Shown piece by piece: positions 1 through 12,118 of a stretch of 64,000 nt of DNA. The notes below the pieces were generated by a model. That model did no database searches. It was not told the DNA's origin and worked only from the letters and a program-made list of their open reading frames with translations. The DNA is from Epiperipatus broadwayi (lineage: Eukaryota; Onychophora; Udeonychophora; Euonychophora; Peripatidae). The position numbers were made by a program, and so were the translations under genes. The first letter of the stretch is position 1. Each line of letters opens with the position of its first letter. The stretch spans positions 7,687,845 through 7,751,844 of the forward strand of contig JAQFVV010000027.1 of the NCBI GenBank assembly GCA_028023455.1, given 5' to 3'.

Positions 1-300
1 TAATTCATTTTTTCTGATTCCTACTCACTCTTCTCCACAACATACCAGCAAACTTCCTTGTTACATTCATCCACCTTATATGAGGTCTCTTTCTAGGTCT
101 TTGACAATCTCTTATGATCAACCTTAAAATGTCAACTATCCATTTATTATCATTTCTTCTAACAATATGTCTAGTGTAATTCTATTCCAGTCTTTTAATT
201 TGTTCAATGATGTCTGATATCTGTTTGTTCTCTTACCCATATATTCTTTTTATCAATCTCTTATTATTATTCCTAATATAGATCTCTTTATAGTCTGAAA
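1..300 (-). mobile_element. RTE-type LINE, 3' terminal fragment
   Basis: The minus strand matches the C-terminal end and 3' region of the RTE copies found elsewhere in this window, such as 5630-6100 and 7213-7697. Shared blocks include a SETW-type region and the segment just before the stop. Several stops and frameshifts interrupt it. It is cut by the window edge, so its terminal short repeat is not visible. The assignment rests on matches between copies in the window. Confidence 0.6.
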
Positions 301-399
301 TCCAATTAGTGTGAATTTGAATTTAAACAAGAACGTCCATGTTCAGTTTTATTCTTTATTTTGTTTCTAAAAGAAACAAGAAATGAGATAGAAAGATTA

Positions 400-760
400 T
401 GGATAAAAATGGAAATGCCTATAGTTGAAGCTAAAAAAATTTATGATGTGGTAACACTTTTTGCAATATATATATAGTATTTTCTGCAAACCATTACAAG
501 ATATAGAATTGTTATTATGGAAGTGTGAAGAGTCAAACAGAAGTATGAAAATTAAATTCAGTAAAGAAAAATCTGAAATTCTAGTATTTAGTGGCAAGGG
601 TAAAATTTAAGAAAGGAAAATAGGAAATATTTAATATAGCATTTTTTACAAGTAATGTGAAGGATAAAAAGTTGTTAATAGAAATGTAGGAAGCAATAGC
701 AAAAAAATAGGAAAAATTAATTTAATGAAGTAAAATTTGATATCTTAGTAATTGATTGAA
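400..760 (+). pseudogene. LINE reverse transcriptase remnant (C-terminal side)
   Basis: Around 547-607 the plus strand reads KIKFSKEKSEILVFSGKGK in one frame. This resembles the segment after the catalytic FADD box in the LINE copies at 31800-31900 and 33380-33430. Downstream is a KVVNR-like block. The remnant is short and broken by stops, and its family cannot be fixed. Apart from this I see nothing in 300-1130 except a C10 run near 965. Confidence 0.35.
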
Positions 761-1269
761 AGGACAAAACTGTGAGAGATATTTGTCCTAAAGAAGAGGA
801 GGAATACGGGCAGTGATGATATCCCAAATTTCCAAGAACCAGTTCTCTAAAAGTAGGTTGTATTTAAGAACCTATTCTGTTTATTTTTCCTTTTTCTAAG
901 CATGGAAGCAAATCGGTTTCAGACCTAAAAATTTTTGGCAACTTCTCAGAAATTTTTCATGACCCCCCCCCCCCATACATAAAAAAGTGCTGCAGTGCAC
1001 ATGCACACTATGATGTACTTTGCAATCTCACTTATGGAATTAAAAAGAATTAAACCCTTTTTATAATTGGAAAAAAAAACATTTATTTGGCAAGATATTT
1101 CCCTATTGACATTTCAGTCACATCATATGTCTCTTTAGGTTGATGATGCTTTTTGACTATAGCATCATCAGCTGTATTGTGATTTCTTAGCCAAACTTGA
1201 ATTGAGTCACTGCAGTCCCAGTGATCTAATGGAATATCTATTCAATTTATTACTAGAAGAATTTGCCAC

Positions 1270-1860
1270 ATTTTCCACTTCAAGATGATTTCTTTTATCT
1301 GAATAAATTGTGTTCACCACAGAAACCGTCATTCAGTCTTGGTTTTAATTATATTTTTAGCTCTTTGGATAGTTTTATGTACAACATGTTTCTGGTGATT
1401 TCTCAAAACATTTTCAACATAATCACGGAAATCATTAACTGAAATCTCTTGGTGAAAATCTGATAATTTCTCTTCAAATTCTTTCCAGAGAACTACAGCT
1501 TCTTCCAGATTCCAAACATCTGGGTTCACAATTTTAACTAATTGCTGGATTTTATGATTTCACTTCAAGGTGATTTCTTTCATCTAAATAAATTGTGTTC
1601 ACCACAGAAACCTTCATTCAGTCTTGGTTTTAATTATATTTTTAGCTCTTTGGATAGTTTTATAAACAACATGTTTCTGGTGATTTCTCAAAACATTTTC
1701 AACATAATCATGGATATCATTAACTGAAATCTCATGGTGAAATGCTTTGTAAAAATCTGATAATTTCTCTTCAAATTCTTTCCAGAGAAATATAGCTTCT
1801 TCCAGATTCCAAACATCTGGATTCACAATGTTAACGAATTGACGGATTTTATGATTTCTA
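1270..1860 (-). repeat. Tandem duplication of the hAT-like C-terminus
   Basis: The segment 1270-1555 is repeated at about 1556-1860, offset about 285 bp. Both copies encode (minus) a block beginning NPDVWNLEEA and ending at IIKTKTE. The right copy has four to five extra codons in the middle. The left copy has lost the upstream part of the gene, so this is a local duplication after insertion and not a second element. Confidence 0.8.
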
Positions 1861-3971
1861 TCTTGAATATTATTACTTATGCTATTACAATCCATTAATC
1901 TTAATTCCATATTTGTTATCACTACATTCAGTAATTTTTGATGGGGAAGACTCACTCATTTGTTGTCTTCAACAAAATTAATATGCAGGAATTCCTTAGA
2001 AGAGATAGTTTTGTTTATTATTTTAGTAAGTACCACTCTTCTCTCTGAGATATTCAAATGCTTTAATTGTTTTCTTAATCAATTGTTCAGCATGCAATAT
2101 ATTTGCACTTCTTCCTTGAATAGCATCCACCAACAAAGCAACTTCTTCTAGAATATCGATTCTTAAAGCTAGATCTCATAAAATATTTGTTGGCAAGATG
2201 TTTAGCCATTCCAGAAAATTTTTTATTAGTAGAAAAAAAATCATATAGTCCTGGATATGCTTACCATGTTGCAATTGCTGTTCTATGATGGCATGCTGCC
2301 CATCTTGGATCAAAAACTATACAATGTTTAGAATTTCCAATTCCCAAATTGGTTGAAATTTTATTCAATGCCATTTAGTTTTTATTAGACTGATGGAAGA
2401 TTTTACATATTTCATTAATAAATGCTGTAAAGTGATTCATTTGCTTTATGTCTTTGATAAAATCCTCCAACATAAGCTGAAGGTGATGACTCAAACAATG
2501 CCAAAATAATAATCTCAGGTTAGTGGTTTTTTATTTTAACAATCACTTCTGACCACCTTTCCAGGATCACAATTACTCCATCTGAACAAAATCCAATCAA
2601 ATTATTCTTTAAATATGGATTATCAATTCCTACTGATTGCAGACTCTGTAATAGAGCAGTGTAAATGGTTTCAGCATCTTTGTTTTGTAATTCCACTAAA
2701 TCTACAAAAATTGTTAGTGAGAAATCTGCATCTTTAACCTTAATAAAAATGATAAGGATTGGTTTGCATGATATTGTTGATGCCTCATTAATTATAAACA
2801 TATCTTTAAATTCTGATCTATTATTTTTCTAAACACTTTCTTTTTAATGTATTTTTCAATGTGCTCCACAATTTTGACAGCCAGGAATTGAGAATGAAGT
2901 CCCACTCCCATATCTAATCCATTCTTTTTTTATAATTCTATAAAATGTTCAATATCAGAAAACGGTCAGTTTTGTTTTGCTAAAGTGCAAACTATACTGA
3001 AAATTTTACAGATGGAGCTCATAAACTCTTCATGAACTTTGTCTATGAATTTGAAAATTGCATTTTTTGCACTTTCTTTCAATTGCATCACACATATCTG
3101 GTGCGCTTTTGATGAAAAATGTTCCTTTTTTTTTTTTTGGAAGAGAGGCTTGTTGAACCATTTTATTTTTTCCACTTGGAACAATATTACTTCTCCATTC
3201 TTTTGACACATGAGCTGTCTTCACTTTTATTGACTCGATTTTATTACACTCAAGTTTTTTTCCAATAATAAGTAAACCACAATATTTTTCTTTGAATTCA
3301 TTGGCTTGTTTCATATTCCAGCAGCCAGTAAGGTCACTATCTACATTTATTTTATATGCATCTTTTGTACTTTTGGAACTGGACAGCTTATTTGTGTTGT
3401 TAACATTATTTTCTGTTGCATCAAAAGAAACAGAAAATAAAACTTGATTCAAAATATAATCCTTTACTATCGTTTTCAATTCTGTATCAGTTTTTAGATC
3501 TTTTATGAAGAAATCTGATATTGTTTGGCATTTTTTTTTTTTTTTTTTCAACAAAAAAATTTTATTAGTAATAAATAGTGATTACATTTTGATAATGGAT
3601 AAGTTAATGAATAAATTGTACAATAATATTATAAAAAGTTCTGATTAACATATGGCTAGAATATGTTAGTTAGTAGTTGTTATACACTTATGTGGTTAGG
3701 TATAATGAAGGGTTTGTGTAGAATATGAGAAACTGAGAACTTGATGAATGTTATTAGCTTTTTTTTTTTAATAACACGACTATTTTCTTTTTAATATTGT
3801 CTATTCTAGAATTCTGGGTAGGTGGGAGTTGACAATCAGGAAAAGGATAGAGCGGTTAGAGACCAGGTGTCGTCAAAGACTTTACTGGAGGCAAGGAGCT
3901 GATCACGTTTCTTGATTTTTTTGAGAGTCTGGTAAAACAATGGTATGATTTGTTTGGCATTTCTGTTTCAT
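1329..3971 (-). pseudogene. Decayed hAT-like transposase (KIAA1586-related)
   Basis: In minus-strand order it shows an N-terminal CQTISDFF block near 3540-3510 and a W..KQ..EF..KY..L segment with a K-L-x-C motif (3300-3230). A SKEW block follows (about 3200), then an RxxAK/FSDIEHFIEL-like region (3010-2930). The catalytic-type region SxxIxFCSDG (about 2610-2570) and a C-terminal helical region (1955-1614) complete it. This order matches hAT-derived proteins of the KIAA1586 type (zinc finger, RNase H-like fold, C-terminal dimerisation region). Stops and frameshifts break it into at least five pieces. A retroposed insertion splits the N-terminus, and the C-terminal end is duplicated in tandem. 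The start used is the ATG at 3971, on the far side of that insertion. It is not functional. Family placement is from remembered motifs. Confidence 0.6.
3532..3949 (-). pseudogene. Retroposed mRNA 3' end with poly(A) and 11-bp target duplication
   Basis: The 418-bp block is flanked by the perfect 11-mer TTGTTTGGCAT (3521-3531 and 3950-3960). On the minus strand it ends in a run of about 17 A (3548-3532), preceded 13-18 nt upstream by AATAAA (3566-3561). These are the hallmarks of LINE-mediated retroposition of a polyadenylated transcript, 5' truncated. The 5' part is richer in GC and has an open frame of about 31 codons (3931-3836) containing KKIKKRDQLLASSKVFDDTW and ending in TGA. It is probably the last codons of a cellular gene I do not recognise, followed by about 290 nt of 3' UTR. 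It could instead be an unrecognised SINE or non-coding RNA. Confidence 0.75.
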
Positions 3972-5600
3972 TTCTTATGAAGGGTTTATTTTTATTATAT
4001 TCTCGTATTACATTCACCTTAGAAAAAAACATCTAATTAATTGATTTTTAATACAAATGAGTTGTAACAAATCATAAAACTGAAATAAAATATTAAAATT
4101 AAAAAAAGAAAAAGAAAAAAATTATTTGAAAACGAGTCATGCCACTTGATGAGCCAAATGTATTGTTACATTTATCATCTTGCCAAGTTATTCTAGAAAA
4201 GATATGTTGAACTCATTGTTAAAAAAAGACAATGTTACATCAGATATAGCAAACTAAATGAAAATAATGTACTATAAACTTATTACAGCTGATCATCCAT
4301 TAAATTTACTAATCAAATAAAAACAAATCTTGCATGATAAATATATAAGTGAAGAAATAAAGTATTTAAATAAAAAATAAAAGATAAATAAATATTTAAA
4401 ACAACGTCGGCATAACAAAATCATTTGAACAATGGTTTTATGTTATTGTTGTTTTCGCAATGATAGGTCCTTTTGAATGAATGTTATTTTATCTTTAAAG
4501 TAAAATAATTTCAGCAAGAGTAAATTTCATTAAAAAAATTATGGTAATACATAAATACATTTGTGCCGAATTTATTTTTAATTTTAATAACGCCTCTGTT
4601 AAATGTAAGTAAACTAATAGTTAATTAATTCCTTACTTACTTTGAGTAAAATTTAAATATGGGTTCCTTTATCACTAATAAAATAACACTTTTTATTTGT
4701 ATACTTTTAAATAAAGTAATTGAAATGCGATAAATAATGGATTTAATTACTTAACACAAAACTGTTGTCAATTATTTCTTGCAGAATAATTTTTAATCAC
4801 TCAAATTTTATGGCACATATCACATGTTCCAAGTGCAATATCGTATAGTCGATTTATTCTGGGGAAAGCATTTTGAATCCAATCTGTTCAAAAAGAATCA
4901 TTGTTACGTTAGATATAACAAGAAAAAATACAAATAATGTTCTAGATTATTGTCGGAAATAATTCGTTAATTCAACTCTTTTTTAGGATAATAATAAAAT
5001 TTATTTTCGGATAATTTAACTACCGGTTCGCGCGAAACGGTGCAAACCGGTTGGATATCATCACTGAATACGGGTATTTTAATAATTTTTTAAATAGAAA
5101 AAGGAATTATATAAATAGTCGGGAATTAGTATTGTGAAGAAAAATCTGCTGCATTTATTTTTTCTACTATTCTATTTTATTAAAACTTACTTTGTTAGTT
5201 CCACTGTCCTATACTCTTACTTCACAATTTTCTTCTAGAGACTTAAACAAATGTATGTATATATATTGAATTACGTTTCCATGGATTGTTATTATAATAA
5301 AGAATAGAAATGAGGAGATAGCATCAATGTAAATAGAAATAACCTTTAAACTTTGATGTTACCAAAAAATTATCAATTACTACTAATTGAGATTCCCTGA
5401 TGTGAAACCAGTTCTTCATTAAATCTATAATAGCTCTTTTGTCTGAGTTTTTTGTTGAAGCAAGGGTGGTCCTCTTTTACATCAAACCCAAGTTCTTATA
5501 TGAATTTAAACTCATAAAGCTATTATTTATAAATGTAAAAATGTAAAGAAATAGCAACTTTCTTAACATTCTATAAATAATATTTTAAACTTCTCCAGAC
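3972..5600. other. No gene seen; AT-rich sequence with a CpG-rich hairpin
   Basis: There is no coding or transposon signature. Segments 4190-4320 and 4870-4990 are weakly similar, suggesting an old repeat. At 5022-5051 ACCGGTT is followed by a CpG-dense loop and AACCGGT, giving a 7-bp stem in otherwise AT-rich DNA. Confidence 0.4.
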
Positions 5601-5629
5601 AATTGTATATCTCCTCATTTCTATTCTTT

Positions 5630-8345
5630 ATTATATCATCCTCATCATCAACAACTATCAATCCCCTGCAGAATGAAGATCTCTCCAAATACAATACATC
5701 TTCTCCAATCTCTATTCTTCTCTTCTCCACATCACCTCTGCACACTTTTTTATTTCATTCATCCATCTCATATGTGGTCTCCCTCTGGGTCCTTTACAAT
5801 CTTGTCCATCTATTATTATCTCTTATATCAATATGAACAGCCCAACTTCATTTCAGTTTTTTAATTCTTCCAACAATGTCAGTAACACCTATTTGTTCTT
5901 TTACCCATGTATTGCATTTTTAATCTCTTTTTGTTTCTTCTAACATACATCTCTTCATATTTTTTGAGTGGTCTGAAGTCTCTGTATTGCTCTTCAATTA
6001 AGTGTCCAAGTCTCCGATCCATAAGTAAGAACTGGTAAAACACATTTATTAAAAACCTTCCTTTTTAAATACATAGGTATATTTCCTTTTAATATTAACT
6101 TATTTCTACAAAAAGCATTCCAACCAAGTTTAATTATGTGATTGATTTCATCCATTATGTTTTCATCTGTAGTAATAATCTAACCAAAGAATGTGTAGTT
6201 ATTAACTTCTTCTACCTCATCATAATTAATCTTTATTTTCATCTTTTCAAAAAATTCATTTAACGTTGATTAATCTTTTTAACATTTGTCTTTAGTCCTA
6301 CTTTTTTACTTTTATCTAATAACTCTTGCAACATTTTCTGTAGCTCTGAAGCATTATTTGAAAAACCAACTACATCATTTGTAAAATCTAAATGACTTAA
6401 GAAATCCCCATTTACTTTTACTCCTTTAGCTTCACATTTTAATCCACAAAATACTTCTTGCAACACTGCTGTAAAGAGTTTTGGAGATATGGAGTCACCC
6501 TGTCTTACACCCATCTCAGTGTTAATCTTCCTAGTATCATTAAGTAATCTAATTGTTGCTGTTGCATTTTTATAAATATTCTTTAGACTATGACATATCC
6601 TGGGTCTATCTTGATGATCCAATGCTTTAATCACTGAAGAAATGTTTATAGAATCAAATGCCTTGTTATAATCTACAAATCCAAAGCATAATGGCAATAC
6701 ATATTCATTGGTCCTTTCTATAACTTCTTTCAGTATTTTGATTTGATCTACTGTTCTCAAATCACTTTTAAATCCAGCTTGTTGTTTTGGTTGATTGAAA
6801 TTCAAAGTTCTCTATAGATGAGTTGTAATTATCTTGATAAAAATGTTATATGAAATTGATAAAAGACTGATAGGTCTGTAATTTCTAATATCTTCTTTAT
6901 CACCTTTTTTAAATATTAATATTAATACTGCATTCTGCCAATCATCTGGTACATTTTTATCATTTAGATATTTGGTATATAACTTTGCCAAAAAAAATCT
7001 ATTTCTTCACCTGCTTCTTTTAATATATCGATTACAATTCCATCATTATCTGGAAATTTTCCTTTCTTCATAAATTTAATTGCATGTCTCACTTCTTCAT
7101 TTAAAATCCTGAGCAATTCAAAAGATATAGGAGATACTTGTTCTTTACTACTATATAATTCTTGATAGAACTCTTCTATCCATTTCATGGTGTCATCTCT
7201 CCTTTTAGTAATCATCATCATCAGCCATTTTCAATCCACTGTAGGATTAAGATCTCTCCAAGTTCATTCCATCTTCTCTGATCTCTAGCCTCTTTTCTCC
7301 ACATCACCTTTGCACACTTCTTATTTCATCCATCCACCTCACATGCGGTCTCCTTCTGGGTCTTTTACAATCTCTTGGAATCCCTTTTAAGATATTAATT
7401 GTCCATCTATTATCATCTCTTTTATAAATATGTCCAACCTAACTCCATTTGTCTTTTAATTCTTTTAATGATGTTAGTAACACCTGTTTGTTCTTTTATC
7501 CATATATTGCATTTTCAATCTCTTCTTGTTACTCCTAACATGAATCTCTCCATGCTTCTTTGAGTGGTCTGAAGTCTATGTATTGCTCTTCTATTAAATG
7601 TCCAAGTCTCAGATTCATAGGTAAGAACTATTAAAACACATTTTTAAAAAAACCTTCCTTTTCAAATACATAGGTGTATTTCCTTTTAATATTAATATTA
7701 GTAATACTTCCATTTTTTCTTATTGCAGATATAAGTTTCCAACAATACCAAAATGTTGTTTTACACTCTTTAGACTTTTGTTCTCTTCAACAGCTTTCCT
7801 TGCTAGTTCACAATTATATTTTCTTATATCATTATCATTTTTTTTGCACCATTTTACAAAATTTAAGATGTCTAATCCTTCTTAATGCATCATTTGTATA
7901 TATTTTCATATTCCTTTTTTTCTTCATAAATTCTCTAGTCTCAGTTCTACCAGCTATCTTTATTGCAGTTTTTAAAAGTGTATCAGTTATTTTCCTATTA
8001 ATTCATTAAAATCTGAATCATGTTTAAAATCTACTAATACTTGAAAATGATTTACAAGTTCTAATTTAAATTCATTAGAATGTTTCTAAAGATTAGGAAT
8101 ATTAACTATAAATTATTATTTTTTTTATAATTTTTGTTTCTCTAGTTTTGCATTAACATATATCTTACATCTTACTAATCGATGATCACTTCCTGTGTTG
8201 AATTTATTAAGGACATTACAATCTTGAAATATGCTTTTTCTCTTAGTCAAAATATAATCCAATTCTGCTATCCTTATATTTGAATGCTTCCATATCCATT
8301 TCCTTTTAACATTTTTCTCAAAAAAAGAACTCATAATATAAAGTT
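5630..8345 (-). mobile_element. RTE-type LINE copy, 5' truncated in the endonuclease
   Basis: In minus order it has the end of the endonuclease domain (8334-8125: NxDxxLxK-like block, then GSDHRLVRCKI, the SDH catalytic motif). A linker (8009-7706) and the start of the RT (7221-6964, with an EEFYQELYSS block) follow. The RT palm (6805-6260) contains FVDYNKAFDSI, GVRQGDSISPKLF and a decayed catalytic box, LDFTNDVV where FADD is expected. The C-terminal YGSETW block and the 3' end at about 5630 close it, ending in ATGATG-like repeats. That architecture, with no gag-like ORF and a short-repeat tail, is typical of the RTE clade. Stops at several places show it is dead. A younger RTE tail sits inside it at 7213-7697. 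Confidence 0.85.
7213..7697 (-). mobile_element. Nested RTE 3' fragment with 8-bp target duplication
   Basis: A second RTE tail lies inside the older RTE copy, in the same orientation. It is flanked by a perfect TTAGTAAT (7205-7212 and 7698-7705). It starts at the LILKGN-like block, contains the YESETW-like segment and ends at CATCATCATCATC (plus strand), the characteristic 3' repeat. Its length is 485 bp, and 5' truncation is typical of target-primed reverse transcription. Confidence 0.85.
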
Positions 8346-8355
8346 TTTTTATATT

Positions 8356-8394
8356 GAAACCGTCGATCTTAGTTCAAGATCGAGTTTCACGGTT
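8356..8394. other. Two-part hairpin next to the RTE 5' truncation point
   Basis: AACCGT and CGATCTT (8358-8370) pair with AAGATCG (8376-8382) and ACGGTT (8389-8394), around a 5-nt loop with a 6-nt bulge on the right arm. It is GC-richer than its surroundings. No known RNA family is recognised. The next 600 bp (8400-9000) show nothing I can name. Confidence 0.45.
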
Positions 8395-9003
8395 CTACCA
8401 CAGACCATGTGTCATCATGCTCCTTTTTTTTTGTTTGTTGTTGTAAAATGTATATAAACTATACGTATACTTCTGAGAAGTGTCTATGAGATTTATAAAT
8501 ATAAATCTGAAATAAAAACTTTCTTTAATTATTTTAAATATTAACTTTAATAGATGCGACTCAAATATATACGTATATTACAGGAGCTTATATATAATTT
8601 AAAATATTAAATAACTTTGTGTCTTTTAAAAATTGTATTTTTTCTTACTTTTATTTTAATATTGTAAATATATTTTTTATAAAACTACATATAAATTCAA
8701 GATGACTATCTAAAAGTAATTAAAGAGGTGGGAAGTTTGTTTCATGATTTTAAAAAAAGGAATTTGTAAATTAAAGTTAAGAAAAAGTAAAATCTAAAAC
8801 AAAGCTAATGGATTTTAGTTAGCTATTAACATTTTTTTGTCAAATCCATTTCCAAACAGGAAATTGGTTTGAATTGATTTTAGACAGTTGTCTCATGACT
8901 GCATCTCTACTAACAATAGAGTAAAGACTCTTCTAAATTAAGGAACCATTAGAGTCAGGAAATCTAATTAAAACAAACATTCTCTGAAGGGCTAAAAACT
9001 GAC

Positions 9004-9187
9004 ATAAATAGAGCTAAAAATCTATTATGTAAGAGCTTGGTCAATCGTTACTAGACGACTTCATGTCCATTAAAATTTTGAGGGCCTAAGCAGCCATCTT
9101 CTCCGTCTTCAGCCCAACTCATGCCGAGATGTAGGTCCTATCATTCAAGAATGCCACCTGCCATAGAAGATCCCTCAATACTTCAAG
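9004..9187 (+). promoter_or_regulatory. Candidate promoter and 5' exon island
   Basis: A weak TATA-like ATAAATA at 9004-9010 is followed by a GC-richer block (about 9040-9186) ending AAG|GTAACC, a usable splice donor. A short open frame from an ATG near 9122 runs into the donor but is not recognisable. Either a 5' exon of a host gene or chance; the TATA match is weak. Confidence 0.25.
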
Positions 9188-9969
9188 GTAACCAGCCCAA
9201 AGATAGTATAATCGCACTAGCCAATTCTAATTTATAATTTAATTTGTAAACTAATGATTTCTTGGTTTACTTTTTTTTGCCGATTGGCGAGTTTGTTACT
9301 CTTTTTGTATCAATTCTCTGCTATCCAAAATAATTAATTGTTCATCCAACTCATGCTTCTTATTATTTTTATAATTTAGTGCAGTTATAATTTAATTTTA
9401 ATAATATTTTTTTTATTTCTCACTTAATTTTATTTGGAAATGCCAATCAAATCTAGTCTTACGAACTTCTATCAAAAAGGGAAGGGGGGAATTAACGGGT
9501 TTTTGTTATTTATCTCTAAATATCTATCTCATAAGATTGGGTTTGTACTTTAAATGAATCCCTGTTTTTTTTAAATAAATATTTTATCGTAAATTTATAC
9601 CAAATGTATAAATATTTTTGCAATCTGGAGTGGATATTGGTGTTCATTAATTTTATTAATTTTCTTATTGATCATCATCACCAAAAGGTTGGCAAATTAA
9701 ATCTATTTTGTAATTTGCACTTTTAAGTGCGCGAATTTTAGTGTTTGTTTAATATGTTAAAATATTGATTCAAGAAGGGGGAGCAAAGCACACTTCATAA
9801 ATTATAGTTTAACTTATGATAAATGACTTTAGCTTACATGGGTCATTATTTTAGCATATCATTATGTATTTGTTAAACCATTTAAGGATTTTCTTTAATA
9901 TTTAAATTTATTGATTTTATAGTATTACGATAGCGTTGCTAGCATATTTCCAATTATTCAAAAGCCGCA

Positions 9970-10092
9970 TAAAGCTTTGATCTGATTTGCCTGTACCTCA
10001 TTCCAGGGAATCACGATCCTTCATTCTTCTCCAAGTATATATTTATATACTGCTTTGAATCACCTGCACCTCACTCCAGGGATTCAAAGCTT
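9970..10092. repeat. Short direct repeat with a 10-bp hairpin
   Basis: A segment containing CACCTGCACCTCACTCCAGG (10061-10080) is a variant repeat of 9988-10007. The second copy is enclosed by GCTTTGAATC (10052-10061) and GATTCAAAGC (10081-10090), a perfect 10-bp stem. The rest of 10100-11160 shows no gene. Confidence 0.5.
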
Positions 10093-11189
10093 CATCGTTA
10101 GTATCCTCGTTCGTAATAGAAGTCAACATTTACTTCTAGAACATGCAGGTTAGAGTATATGAAGCAATGTATGGATGCGCCATGGTCCGGCCCATAGAAT
10201 CTTCCTACCTACTTTTTCTTCCTGTATCACTTTAGCATGAAGCTGGCATGTATCACCTTTAAAGAAAATTGGAGAATGACATTGTTCTGGTCAAATGTGC
10301 TATTCCCTCTCGCTGATATTATGCTAGCACCGCCATTTCTTATAGTTGGTTTTCTAGCCCGTTTAGCAAAGTAAATCATAATGGTATATGATAATAAAAC
10401 ATTCTTCTCTTAGTAATATTTTTCATTGGAGTTTAAATCCAACTTCTCATGAAGCTGCCCTCCCCTTTATTGAAATAAGCCATTCCTGCAATTACAGAGT
10501 TTCACTATATTCTATTGTTAAATGCTGAAATGTAAAATAAATAATATTTTAGCCTACTGATCAAAATGTATCTTTATTTTGTTATAAAGAAAATCTCCAA
10601 ATGAAAATAAACTTATCTATTAAAATCGTATAATCAGCGAAATTCTATTGTAACTTTATAAATATATTTTTTATGTATAAAACATCCACCAAACCACTCG
10701 AATAAAACCATTTTTTTTTTTGTAACTGCCACACTAAATTAATATTTGTCAAAATGAAAATAATTGTAACAAGTTTCTTAAATGGTTGTAATAAAAATAA
10801 ACTTTTACAAGCATAGAGTTGATTATATATACAAAACTCACCTTGAATTCTGTTCAAAATAAATATTTATATTTTAAACTTTAATCCAGTTGTTCGGATC
10901 TCCTTATTAATATTTATATACTTTAATTTGATATCTCGGGTTCACTCAATCTCTCATCATCATCACCAGTTGAGTTCTCATGCAAAACATTGTAGCGCCG
11001 GGACGGGATATAATGAATTTGTGGTATCACTGTAGGTGTTGTTCATAATGTTATAGATTTGGGGAATAGACAAATAGGTTAGAATTCATGATTGCTCCTG
11101 AGCTGTGTATCTCGGGCATGATTGGATTCGGGGTACTTTTGCTTAGATTCTAAATCTTGTTAGATGGACATACATTTTTGACCGGTACA

Positions 11190-11485
11190 ATATATAATAA
11201 ATATAATGATAATTACAGTAAAAAAATTAATCAAAAGTACTTTTGCAGATTGAAAGATTGTATATAATAGTTAATTATCATTATATTTATTATAAAATGT
11301 CCATTAATTAAAAACTATTGTAATAACAATAAAAATAATACATCAAGTATAGTGGTACTTAATTATTATATATAGTCTTAATCTGCAGAAGTATTTTTGG
11401 TTAATCCTCCTCAATAGTTAATTACTGTTATATTTATTATTTTTATTGTTACAATAGTTTTTAATTAATGAACATTGATTTGTAT
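11190..11485. repeat. Diverged inverted repeat, AT-rich
   Basis: Blocks near 11190-11280 and 11290-11335 recur in reverse complement at about 11345-11400 and 11430-11480. An example is TTAATTAAAAACTATTGTAA against its complement near 11445-11468. It abuts the larger PLE palindrome and may be part of the same insertion or a separate MITE remnant. Confidence 0.55.
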
Positions 11486-11654
11486 TATATATACAATAAT
11501 TAATACAGTAAAAAAATATTTTAAAAACAAATATATATACCACAATTTAATAGAAGTACTTTCAACTATCTATGTAATCATTATCAACTAGATTCAAATT
11601 GTATTACAAAAAACTGTTACAAATGTAAACAAGTAATATGTCATACATCAATTT

Positions 11655-11850
11655 TCCCACAATTCATTAATTTTTATATTGGCTGCCTGTCTATCAAATG
11701 TTGCTTTTCACTTTTTATTAACATAGCTTCTTTAATTTTGCGTTTATTATTATTTATTTCTATACACAAAATCTTAACTTTATTAAAATCAAAGCCATAA
11801 TTACATGTTACATTATGATCAAAAAATACTGATGGTGATATGTCATCATT
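11655..11850 (-). pseudogene. PLE polyprotein C-terminal fragment (left arm)
   Basis: The reading includes GFDFNKVKILCIEINNN then KIKEAMLIKSEKQHLI, followed by a frameshift and INELWEN at the end. The pattern F-D-[FW]-x-K-V-x-I-L followed by K-x-x-I-x-E-A-x-x-I is what I know from the region after the GIY-YIG endonuclease of Penelope-like polyproteins. The RT and GIY-YIG core are absent. A different retroelement with a similar tail cannot be excluded. Confidence 0.55.
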
Positions 11851-11908
11851 TCTAACATTCTCTTGTCTTGATTTTTGTACTCATTTATATAGCAACAAAT
11901 GCTAGTAA

Positions 11909-12118
11909 TGATGACGTATCACCATCAGTATTTTTGATCATAATGTAACATATAATTATGGCTTTGATTTTGATTTTAATAAAGTTAAGATTTTGTGTAT
12001 AGAAAGAATTAATAATAAATGTAAAATTAAAGAAGCTATGTTAATAAAAAGTGAAAAGCAACATTTGATAAATAGACAGGCTGCCAATATAAAAATTAAT
12101 GAATTGTGGGAAAATTGA
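11909..12118 (+). pseudogene. PLE polyprotein C-terminal fragment (right arm)
   Basis: This is the mirror copy of the left-arm coding fragment. One frameshift lies near the start. It then reads FNKVKILCIERINN, KIKEAMLIKSEKQHLINRQ and INELWEN before a TGA. It differs from the left arm at scattered sites and has an extra DF pair, so the arms have drifted since the duplication. Confidence 0.55.

Noticed and set aside
397-597. 66-codon minus-strand frame
   Set aside because: Phenylalanine/asparagine/tyrosine-rich chance frame opposite a plus-strand LINE remnant.
1130-1200. Minus-strand CTGATGATGCTATAGTCAAAAAG as a hammerhead
   Set aside because: The CUGAUGA box is present, but no GAAA box, cleavage triplet or stem I could be placed.
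7674-8009. 111-codon hydrophobic plus-strand frame
   Set aside because: Antisense of the RTE linker region; the minus strand carries the real homology.
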